Positions 9,057 through 16,316 of a stretch of 39,497 nucleotides of DNA are shown here, piece after piece; position 1 is the first letter of the stretch; every line of letters starts with the position of its first letter. Source of the DNA: Candidatus Omnitrophica bacterium CG11_big_fil_rev_8_21_14_0_20_64_10 (GTDB lineage: Bacteria > Omnitrophota > Gorgyraeia > 1-14-0-20-64-10); the NCBI GenBank assembly GCA_002787095.1, contig PCVW01000003.1, positions 16,777 through 56,273 on the forward strand, in the 5' to 3' direction. The notes beneath the pieces were generated by a model. The model made no database searches. It was not told where the DNA came from and worked only from the letters and a program-made list of their open reading frames with translations. Position numbers and translations under genes: made by a program.

Positions 9057-9596
9057 TCAGAGGGATCGGTCGAGGAGATGAATTACTTCAAGGCGAGAGA
9101 GGATTTTTTGAACGTTTTCATCCGGAGTGCAGTCGGCACCCACCAGCCGCAGGTCCGGTTCGACGGGAGGTTCGTAAGGGTCGCTGACCCCCGTGAAATG
9201 GAGGATCTCCCCCCGTCGCGCCCGGGCGTACATCCCCTTCGGGTCCCGCGCCTCACAGACGGCCAGCGGCGTGTCGATGTGGACCAGCAGAAACCGGTCG
9301 GGACCGATCCGTTCCTTCACCCTGCGCCGGCCGGCTTCGTAGGGGCTGATGACCGCGCAGAGGACGATCTCCCCCCGCCGGGCCGCCTCCAATGCGACAT
9401 CGGCGATCCGAAGAAGATGGGTTTCCCGGTCGGCTTTGGAGAAGCCGAGATCCTTGGAGAGGCGGGTCCGGACCGCGTCTCCGTCCAGCAGGGCAACGGT
9501 CCGGCTCCGCGCCTCCAGTTGTTCCTTCAGGATGTTGGCGGTCGTGCTTTTCCCTGAACCGGGCAGTCCGGTGAACCAAACGCAGCAGCCACGCAT
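9057..9596 (-). CDS. cysC: Adenylylsulfate kinase (APS kinase)
   Basis: MRGCCVWFTGLPGSGKSTTANILKEQLEARSRTVALLDGDAVRTRLSKDLGFSKADRETHLLRIADVA...AVISPYEAGRRRVKERIG...GMYARARRGE...FTGVSDPYEPP. Confidence 0.95.
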   Translation of the reverse strand: MRGCCVWFTGLPGSGKSTTANILKEQLEARSRTVALLDGDAVRTRLSKDLGFSKADRETHLLRIADVALEAARRGEIVLCAVISPYEAGRRRVKERIGPDRFLLVHIDTPLAVCEARDPKGMYARARRGEILHFTGVSDPYEPPVEPDLRLVGADCTPDENVQKILSRLEVIHLLDRSL

Positions 9597-9658
9597 GGCC
9601 CTCAGTATACCGGGAATTGCTCCATACCCGACCGGCCGTGTGTGGTAAAACAGGGAAC

Positions 9659-10630
9659 ATGCAGGATCCCGGTTTGCGCTTCTCCAATCCTTCGGATGGT
9701 CTGATCCGGGGCTTAAGCGGCCGCCCCAAGGAAATTCGCCGATCCGATTTTCCATCGGACCGGGAGTGGGCGTTTCGGGCCGAGTTGTCCGGCTTGCCGG
9801 AGTGGACCCTGGATCGCCAGGAGCGCTCCATTCTGGAAACCTTCTCCGAGGGGATCGCGGCGCTGCTCGGCCCCCGCCCCTTTCTGGTCGCCTGCGGCGG
9901 GTTGAACACGGGGGTTCTGTTGGCGCGGTTGGATCGGCCGTCCGCCTGCGCCCCGGTGGCCCCTTCGGAAGCCGTCCTGGATGGAATGGTTCACCGGCTT
10001 CGGTCCGACTGTCCCCAACTGCCGCTTTTCCCGGTCGTCGGGGATCCGGCCGGGATGTTCCCGTTCCCGTCCGCTCCTCCGGAGACCGAGCGGACGGTCG
10101 GTTTCATCGGAGGCGGGATCCTGGGGGGGGTGACGCCCCCCCGGGCCCGGGCGTGGCTCCGGGAGTGGTCCCGCCGCTTCGGCCGGGGCGGAGGGCTCCT
10201 GGTCGGCGTCGATCTGAAGAAGCCGGTCCCGATGCTGGAGGCGGCCTACAACGACGGCCGGGAGATCCGGAAACGCCTCGTCTTGGATCTGCTGCCCCGG
10301 ATCAACCTTCAGGTGGGGACCAATTTCGATCCGGCCGGTTTCCGTTATTCCGCCTTCTTCAATCCGATCGACGGCCGGGTCGAGGTGACGCTGGTCAGCA
10401 GCCGTCCCCAGACCGTCACGCTGCAGGGTCGGGAGATCTTCTTCGAAGCGGAGGAGCGGGTCCTCACCGAGGTCGCCTACCAGTACGATCTGGAGGGGTT
10501 TCGTATCCTGGCTGAGAGTTCCGGTTGGAGCGTCGGCGCGGTCTGGTCCGACCCGGAGGAATTCTTCGGCCTTCATTACCTGATCAGTCGGGGGATGGGC
10601 GGCTTTTCTGAATTGCCGGACGCTCCATGA
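9659..10630 (+). CDS. EgtD-like (histidine-specific) SAM-dependent methyltransferase family protein
   Basis: LVGVDLKKPVPMLEAAYNDGREIRKRLVLDLLPRINLQVGTNFDPAGFRYSAFFNPIDGRVEVTLVSSRPQTVTLQGREIFFEAEERVLTEVAYQYDLEGFRILAESSGW matches the EgtD family C-terminal half. Confidence 0.8.
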   Translation: MQDPGLRFSNPSDGLIRGLSGRPKEIRRSDFPSDREWAFRAELSGLPEWTLDRQERSILETFSEGIAALLGPRPFLVACGGLNTGVLLARLDRPSACAPVAPSEAVLDGMVHRLRSDCPQLPLFPVVGDPAGMFPFPSAPPETERTVGFIGGGILGGVTPPRARAWLREWSRRFGRGGGLLVGVDLKKPVPMLEAAYNDGREIRKRLVLDLLPRINLQVGTNFDPAGFRYSAFFNPIDGRVEVTLVSSRPQTVTLQGREIFFEAEERVLTEVAYQYDLEGFRILAESSGWSVGAVWSDPEEFFGLHYLISRGMGGFSELPDAP

Positions 10631-11343
10631 GGATCGCCCGGGCGCTGGCCTTGGCCGGCGTGGATTCCCGTCGGAAATGCGAGGTCTTGGTGTCGGCGGG
10701 CCGGGTCACGGTGGACGGTGAGCCGGTGACCGACCTGGCGCGACAGGTGGATCCGGCCGTCCAGGAGATCCGGCTGGACGGGCGCCCGCTCTCCTTCGGC
10801 CAGGCGATCTACTACCTGTTCCACAAACCGGCCGGCGTGACGACCACCGCCGCCGATCCCCATGCGGCCCGGACCCTGTACGACGCGTTGCCGGCCGGTC
10901 TGCGGGCGAAGGGGGAAGGCCGGGTTTTCCCGGTTGGTCGGCTGGATCGGGAGACGACCGGCCTGCTGCTGCTGACGAGCGACGGGGAATTGGCCAACCG
11001 GATGACCCACCCCCGGCATCAGGTGGAGCGGGTCTATGAGGCCCGGTTGGATCGGCCGCCGGCGCCGGCCGATCTGGAACGGTTGGCCCGGGGCGTCCAA
11101 CTGGAAGACGGTCCGGCCCGGCCCAAGACGGTCCGCCGGGGGGCCGGCGGGACCGTCCGACTGACTCTTTGCGAGGGACGCAAGCGGGAGGTGCGGCGCC
11201 TGTTCGAGGCGATCGGCTACTCGGTGACCCGGCTGAAGCGGACCGCCTTCGGCCCGTTGGAACTGGGAGATTTGCCGGAAGGGGCGGGGAGATTCCTTTC
11301 GGAGGCGGAGGTGGCTTGGCTCAAGCGGGAGGTCAAGGGATGA
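10627..11343 (+). CDS. rluB: RsuA/RluB-family pseudouridine synthase (S4 domain plus catalytic domain)
   Basis: MRIARALALAGVDSRRKCEVLVSAGRVTVDG, YYLFHKPAGVTTTA, FPVGRLDRETTGLLLLTSDGELANRMTHP, LCEGRKREVRRLFEAIGYSVTRLKRTAFGP. Confidence 0.95.
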   Translation: MRIARALALAGVDSRRKCEVLVSAGRVTVDGEPVTDLARQVDPAVQEIRLDGRPLSFGQAIYYLFHKPAGVTTTAADPHAARTLYDALPAGLRAKGEGRVFPVGRLDRETTGLLLLTSDGELANRMTHPRHQVERVYEARLDRPPAPADLERLARGVQLEDGPARPKTVRRGAGGTVRLTLCEGRKREVRRLFEAIGYSVTRLKRTAFGPLELGDLPEGAGRFLSEAEVAWLKREVKG

Positions 11344-12011
11344 AACAATTTCCATGGAAGCGGATCACGGCGACCGCCGTCGGGTTGGCCCTTCTTTCTG
11401 GAGCGTTCTTCTTCCCCCATGCCGGCCGTTTCCTGGTCGTCTCCGACCCCTTTGAACGGGCGGACGCCGGGTTGGTCCTGTCGGGACAGCCGATTCAGCG
11501 AATCCTGGCCGGCCGGGACCTGCTGCTGAGCGGGCGGGTGGACCGCCTGCTGGTGATTCAGGAGCCGTCGGCCCCCCAGGTGGCCGGGGAATTGGTCCGG
11601 CTGGGTCTTTTGGACGCCGAACGGCCGGAATGGTCCTACCGAATCCTCCAGCTTTCGGGCGCTCCGATGGATCGGGTAGTGTTTCTCCCTCCGGCTCAAT
11701 CCACCCGGGGGGAGGCGGTCGTTCTGAGAGGGTATCTCAGAAGCCATCGGATTCGGCGGATCGTCCTGGTTACCGACAAATTCCATACCCGCCGGGCCAG
11801 GCTGCTGTTCCGGTGGATCCTGAAGGGGGAGGGGGTGGAGATCCTGTCGTTTTCAAACCCCTACGATCCCTTTGAGCCGGATGGTTGGTGGCGCCGGCCG
11901 CTGGATCTGAGGCCGGTCCTGATCGAATATGTCAAACTGGGGGTCAATGCCGTGGTGGTGGGGCTGGGCGCGGTGCCCCGGGAGGGACCGGCCGCTGTAA
12001 CCGACTCTTAA
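11340..12011 (+). CDS. YdcF/SanA-like DUF218 membrane-anchored protein
   Basis: N-terminal TM, AGLVLSGQPIQRILAGRDLLLSGRVDRLLVI, STRGEAVVLRGYLRSHRIRRIVLVTDKFHTRRARLLFRWIL. Confidence 0.8.
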   Translation: MKQFPWKRITATAVGLALLSGAFFFPHAGRFLVVSDPFERADAGLVLSGQPIQRILAGRDLLLSGRVDRLLVIQEPSAPQVAGELVRLGLLDAERPEWSYRILQLSGAPMDRVVFLPPAQSTRGEAVVLRGYLRSHRIRRIVLVTDKFHTRRARLLFRWILKGEGVEILSFSNPYDPFEPDGWWRRPLDLRPVLIEYVKLGVNAVVVGLGAVPREGPAAVTDS

Positions 12012-12171
12012 CCTTTGATTTCCATCATCCCCTTGTGCTACCTTAAAATGCTGTCCCCCCATTCCCCTGGAAGAAGGGGTTTATGGGGGAGATGTAAATC
12101 TCCCTCATGGAGACCTTGCCTTTGGTTGAAGGTTCACAGGAATGGCGAGCTTTTGGAAGAGGTGGCTCATT

Positions 12172-12245
12172 GCGCCCGTAGCTCAACTGGATAGAGTGAC
12201 AGGCTTCGAACCTGGAGGTTGGGAGTTCGAGTCTCCCCGGGCGCG
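12172..12245 (+). tRNA. tRNA-Arg(TCG)
   Basis: GCGCCCG/CGGGCGC acceptor, anticodon loop CTTCGAA, T-arm GGGAG-TTCGAGT-CTCCC. Confidence 0.92.
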
Positions 12246-12279
12246 CAAAGGTTCCTGAGATTGAGATTTTTTTGGTTTT

Positions 12280-12352
<73 letters not shown>

Positions 12353-12372
12353 CGATTCGGACCGCTCTGAGA

Positions 12373-12454
12373 GGGCGGATGGCGGAACTGGTAAACGCGC
12401 GGGATTTAGGATCCCGTCCCGAAAGGGTTGGAGGTTCGACTCCTCTTCCGCCCA
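12373..12454 (+). tRNA. tRNA-Leu(TAG), class II
   Basis: GGGCGGA/TCCGCCC acceptor, anticodon loop TTTAGGA, long variable arm, T-loop TTCGACT. Confidence 0.95.
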
Positions 12455-12603
12455 CGCTTTCGTAGGGGAAGAGGAGTCGAAGGGAGCCGCGACTTTATTG
12501 AGGAGGGACCGACGGATAGGAGGTCCCGACTTCCTTAGGAGCGGCGGGTGGCCGACCCGGAGCCCCGAAGGGGCGAAGGGCGCCGACTCCTCTTCCGCCC
12601 ACG
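12437..12603 (+). repeat. tRNA-tail element 1: tRNA-Leu 3' end, inverted copy, structured core, direct copy of tRNA-Leu 3' end
   Basis: CGACTCCTCTTCCGCCCACG at 12437-12456 and again at 12584-12603 (20/20); inverted GGAAGAGGAGTCG at 12467-12479. Confidence 0.9.
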
Positions 12604-12626
12604 GCTTTCCTTCGGAAAGGGGGGGA

Positions 12627-12655
12627 TTCGGGGGAAACGGGAAATTTCCCCCGAA
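12627..12655 (+). repeat. 11-bp perfect stem hairpin
   Basis: TTCGGGGGAAA ... TTTCCCCCGAA; further hairpins CTTTCC-TTC-GGAAAG (12605-12619) and AAAAATCC-TCC-GGATTTTT (12671-12689) flank it. Confidence 0.75.
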
Positions 12656-12691
12656 GGGACCGACTTAAAGAAAAATCCTCCGGATTTTTCT

Positions 12692-12764
12692 GCGGGTGTA
12701 GCTCAGTTGGTAGAGCGCCACGTTGCCAACGTGGTTGTCGTGGGTTCGACTCCCATCACCCGCT
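12692..12764 (+). tRNA. tRNA-Gly(GCC)
   Basis: GCGGGTG/CACCCGC acceptor, anticodon loop TTGCCAA, T-arm GTGGG-TTCGACT-CCCAT, discriminator U. Confidence 0.95.
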
Positions 12765-12929
12765 CAGTTTTGGAATGTTGGTGAGGGGAGTCGAAGTGAG
12801 CCGCGGCCGGCCGAAGGCCGAGCTGGGCTGGTCCGAATGGTTGAGGACCAGCGAACCGAAGCCGCGGCGAGTGGCCGACCCGAAGTCAGCCGGAGGCTGA
12901 CGGAGGGCGCCGACTCCCATCACCCGCTC
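12747..12929 (+). repeat. tRNA-tail element 2: tRNA-Gly 3' end, inverted copy, structured core, direct copy of tRNA-Gly 3' end
   Basis: CGACTCCCATCACCCGCTC at 12747-12765 and 12911-12929 (19/19); inverted GGTGAGGGGAGTCG at 12780-12793 (13/14 match). Confidence 0.9.
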
Positions 12930-12987
12930 GGCTTGAGTTGCGGGATCCTTTTGTCGTTTTTACTGAGGTTTCAGAGAACAGGGGGGT

Positions 12988-13467
12988 TTGGCAAGCGTGA
13001 AGATCACCGATTTTCTGCGTGAGAAGGCGATCTCGGTCGAGATGTCGGCCGGGGACAAAGAGGGAGTGATCCGGGAGCTGGTTGAGCTTCTGGTGCAGGC
13101 AGGAGAGATCAAGAGCGCCGACGCGCAGAAACTGGTCCCGATCCTGATGGCGCGGGAGGCGCTGGGTTCCACCGGCATTGGGCAGGGGGTGGGGATCCCG
13201 CACGGCAAGTCCGATTGCGTCAAGGAGCTGGTCGGCGCTTTCGGGCTTTCCCGTCCGGGGGTCCAGTTTGATTCCTTGGACGGCGAGGCGGTGCATATCT
13301 TTTTCCTCCTGATCGCTCCGGAGGATTCCGCCGGTCCTCATTTGAAGGCGTTGGCTCGGATCTCCCGGCTTCTCAAGGACCGCTTCTTCCGGGAGAGTCT
13401 CCGGGAGTCCCGGGACATCAAACAGGTGCTGAAGGTCATTCAGCAGGAAGACCAGAAGGCTTCCTGA
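12988..13467 (+). CDS. ptsN: PTS EIIA domain protein of the fructose/PtsN family
   Basis: VIRELVELLVQAGEI, REALGSTGIGQGVGIPHGKSDCVKELVGAFGLSRPGVQFDSLDGEAVHIFFLLIAPEDSAGPHLKALARISRLLKD. Confidence 0.93.
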   Translation: MASVKITDFLREKAISVEMSAGDKEGVIRELVELLVQAGEIKSADAQKLVPILMAREALGSTGIGQGVGIPHGKSDCVKELVGAFGLSRPGVQFDSLDGEAVHIFFLLIAPEDSAGPHLKALARISRLLKDRFFRESLRESRDIKQVLKVIQQEDQKAS

Positions 13468-13473
13468 TTTTTT

Positions 13474-14169
13474 ATGATCCGGCTGGATTCCCGATATGGA
13501 TCGCTCCTGGTGGATGGGGCCGCGGGGCATCGTTTGCTCGAACTCAGCGACCGGCGCCGCAAGATCCGTCTGGGCGGCGATTGGGAGGATCGGCTTTTCC
13601 CGGTCCGGACCCGGCTGGCTCAGTTCGTCGCCGGCCAGGCCGACCGGCGCCCCGATTTGGCGGGGGCCCGCTGGCAGAGCCGGATGCGGGTTTCCCCGGC
13701 CGGCCCGCAGGCAGTCCTGCGCTGCCGGGTGGAGGGCGCTGCGCGGGGGGCCGCCTCGGGACTGGCGATCCAGAAGGTCGTGACCCTCGGGGAGGATCGT
13801 TGTCGGCTGCTCGGGGCGGTCCGGCTGAGGAACGATTCCAAGAAGGCCCGTTCCCTCCTGTTCGCCGCCGAGATGCGTTTTGAGATCAAGGACGGTTTGG
13901 TCAACCGCGTCGGGGAGACTCTTCCGATGCGGCGCTTCGCCCTGCAGGATCCCGAGCGGCGCCTGCGGCTCTTGTTCCGGCTCAGCCGGCCGGCCCGCCT
14001 CTGGCATTTCCCGCTGGAGCGGCGGGAACAAGCCTGCGATCAATGGATTCGGCGGTTTGATGGTGTTTCGTTGACCTGGCTCTGGCCGGTGGCCCTGCGC
14101 CGCGGCGGCACCTGGTCGGTTCGATGGGAGGTGGAGAGTGCCTCTCCCCAAGAGTCGTTCGAAGTCTAA
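13474..14169 (+). CDS. Uncharacterised beta-rich protein, possibly related to the C-terminal DUF1926 domain of GH57-type amylases
   Basis: Overall pattern (FEIKDGLVNRVGE, WHFPLE..., FDGVSLTWLWPVALRRGGTWSVRWEVE) resembles DUF1926; no search run. Confidence 0.5.
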   Translation: MIRLDSRYGSLLVDGAAGHRLLELSDRRRKIRLGGDWEDRLFPVRTRLAQFVAGQADRRPDLAGARWQSRMRVSPAGPQAVLRCRVEGAARGAASGLAIQKVVTLGEDRCRLLGAVRLRNDSKKARSLLFAAEMRFEIKDGLVNRVGETLPMRRFALQDPERRLRLLFRLSRPARLWHFPLERREQACDQWIRRFDGVSLTWLWPVALRRGGTWSVRWEVESASPQESFEV

Positions 14170-14512
14170 ATCCGCTGGAAAGTCCCGGCGCAAGACCGCC
14201 GCTTCGAAAGGGGTGCTGGTCCGGCGCCTTCAGATCCGGACCCGCCAGGGGCTCCATGCCCGGCCGGCGGCCCTTTTCGTCCAGGTGGCCAACCGCTTCA
14301 GGGCGGTGATCCGGGTCCGCAAGGGGCGGCGGGAGGTGGACGGCAAGTCGATCATGGGTCTGCTGACGCTGGCCGCGGCAAAGGGAAGCGCCTTGATGGT
14401 CATCGTCAAGGGGCCGGACGCCGCCGAGGCGCTGCGGGCGCTGGAGCAGGTGGTCTCCCGGACCGAGGTGCCGGCATTGGTTACCGTCGTCAAACACGGG
14501 CCGGGCCCCTAG
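14138..14512 (+). CDS. ptsH: Phosphocarrier protein HPr
   Basis: IRTRQGLHARPAALFVQVANRF...GRREVDGKSIMGLLTLAAAKGSALMVIVKGPDAAEALRAL; His and Ser sites present. Confidence 0.93.
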   Translation: MPLPKSRSKSKSAGKSRRKTAASKGVLVRRLQIRTRQGLHARPAALFVQVANRFRAVIRVRKGRREVDGKSIMGLLTLAAAKGSALMVIVKGPDAAEALRALEQVVSRTEVPALVTVVKHGPGP

Positions 14513-14527
14513 CATTCCGACGCAGCG

Positions 14528-16315
14528 ATGACCTCCCCGGCCTCGCGCAAGCCCAAATCTCCGCAGCCCAAGATCCTCCGCTTGAGCGGCATCCCGGCCT
14601 CCGCCGGGGTCGCGGTCGGTCCGGCCTTCCTGATGGACACCCACCATGTGGAGGTCGTCAAGCGGCCGCTCAAGGCGGCCCAGGTCCCTCCCGAGATCGC
14701 CCGCTTCGAGGAGGCGTTGATCCAGACCCGCCGGGAGATCCTCGACATTCAGAAGAAGATCGCCACCGACCTGGGGATCGAGCATGGGGAGATCTTCGAC
14801 GCCCACCTGATGCTGCTGGAGGACCGCTCCCTGATCGAGGAGGTGATTCAGCGCCTCAAGAAGGAAAAGCTGGGGGTCGAATGGATCTTCTCCGAGGTGC
14901 TCAAGCGCTATGTCCGCACCTTTTCCCGGATCGAGGATGAGTACATGCGGGAGCGGACCGGAGACCTGGAGGATGTCGGGCGGCGGATCCTGCGCAATCT
15001 CACCGGCGCCAAGCGGGCCTCCCTCACCGATATTCAGAAGCAGGCAATCGTCGTCGCCTACGATTTGTCCCCCTCCGACACCGCGACGATGCACCGGCGG
15101 AACATCAGCGGGTTCGTGACCGACATCGGGGGGCGGACTTCCCACACCGCGATCATGGCCAAGTCGCTGGAGATTCCCGCGGTCGTGGGGCTCGAGGGGG
15201 CGACCCGGCAGATCCATTCCGGGGACCTCGTGATCGTGGATGGGACCAGCGGCACGGTGATTGTGCATCCCGACCGGGAGATGGTCCGCAACTACGAGGC
15301 GCTGCGCAAGAAGCTGCTGGATCTTGACGAGGCGCTGCTGAAGGTCAAGAATCTTCCGGCGGAGACCCCCGACGGCCGGCGGGTCACACTGCTGGCCAAC
15401 ATCGAGCTGCCGGAGGAGATCCCATCGGTGATCGCCCACGGGGCCGAGGGGATCGGGCTGTACCGGACCGAGTTCTTCTACCTCAACCGGGAGGATCTCC
15501 CAACCGAGGAGGAGCAGTACCAGGCCTACCGGCATGTGGCCAAGGCGATCCAGCCCCATTCGGTAATCATCCGGACGATCGATCTGGGCGGGGACAAGTT
15601 CATCTCGAAGCTGAAAATTCCGCATGAGATGAATCCCTTCCTCGGATGGCGGGGGATCCGTTTCTCGCTCGGTCAGCCGGAGTTGTTCAAGATGCAGCTG
15701 CGGGCGATCCTGCGGGCTTCGGTGCACGGCAAGATCAAGCTGATGTATCCGATGATCTCCGGCGTCGAGGAACTGCGGCAGGCCAACCGCCTGCTCGATC
15801 AGGCCAGGAAGGAGCTGACCCAGCAGCGGAAGAAGTTCGATCCCGATCTGGAGATCGGCGCGATGATCGAGGTGCCCTCGGCCGCCCTGACCGTGGATCT
15901 TCTGGCCGATGAGGTGGATTTCTTTTCCATCGGAACCAACGACCTGATCCAGTACTCGCTCGCGGTGGATCGGGTCAACGAAAAGATCGCTTACCTGTAT
16001 GAGCCGGCCCACCCGGGGGTCCTGCGGCTGATCCAGAAGGTGATCGAGGTGGCCCATGAGCGGGAGCTGTGGGTCGGGATGTGCGGGGAGATGGCGGGGG
16101 AGCCGGCCCTGGCGCTGATCCTGCTGGGGATGGGACTGGACAGCTTCTCCACCTCCGCGGTGCAGGTGCCCCGGATCAAGCAGGTGATCCGGTCGGTCCC
16201 GACCTTCCTGGCCAAGGAGGTGGTCAAGGAGGCGCTCAAGATGCCGACCGGCCGGGATGTGGAAGCTTTCGCCAAGGCCCGCCTCCATCAGTTGGTTCCG
16301 GAGCTGGGGGACTGA
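14528..16315 (+). CDS. ptsI: Phosphoenolpyruvate-protein phosphotransferase (PTS enzyme I)
   Basis: GIPASAGVAVGPAF, GGRTSHTAIMAKSLEIPAVVG, GAEGIGLYRTEFFYL, GGDKF, FSIGTNDLIQYSLAVDR, GMCGEMAG. Confidence 0.97.
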   Translation: MTSPASRKPKSPQPKILRLSGIPASAGVAVGPAFLMDTHHVEVVKRPLKAAQVPPEIARFEEALIQTRREILDIQKKIATDLGIEHGEIFDAHLMLLEDRSLIEEVIQRLKKEKLGVEWIFSEVLKRYVRTFSRIEDEYMRERTGDLEDVGRRILRNLTGAKRASLTDIQKQAIVVAYDLSPSDTATMHRRNISGFVTDIGGRTSHTAIMAKSLEIPAVVGLEGATRQIHSGDLVIVDGTSGTVIVHPDREMVRNYEALRKKLLDLDEALLKVKNLPAETPDGRRVTLLANIELPEEIPSVIAHGAEGIGLYRTEFFYLNREDLPTEEEQYQAYRHVAKAIQPHSVIIRTIDLGGDKFISKLKIPHEMNPFLGWRGIRFSLGQPELFKMQLRAILRASVHGKIKLMYPMISGVEELRQANRLLDQARKELTQQRKKFDPDLEIGAMIEVPSAALTVDLLADEVDFFSIGTNDLIQYSLAVDRVNEKIAYLYEPAHPGVLRLIQKVIEVAHERELWVGMCGEMAGEPALALILLGMGLDSFSTSAVQVPRIKQVIRSVPTFLAKEVVKEALKMPTGRDVEAFAKARLHQLVPELGD

Positions 16316-16316
16316 A

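Noticed and set aside
12548-12784. 78-aa ORF reading through tRNA-tail element 1 and tRNA-Gly (contains AGVAQLVERHVANVVVVGSTPITRS)
   Set aside because: This is the classic spurious translation of a tRNA gene.
13982-16288. 768-aa minus-strand ORF
   Set aside because: Antisense of the clearly coding ptsH/ptsI region; His/Asp/Gly-rich low-complexity translation typical of GC-rich shadow frames.
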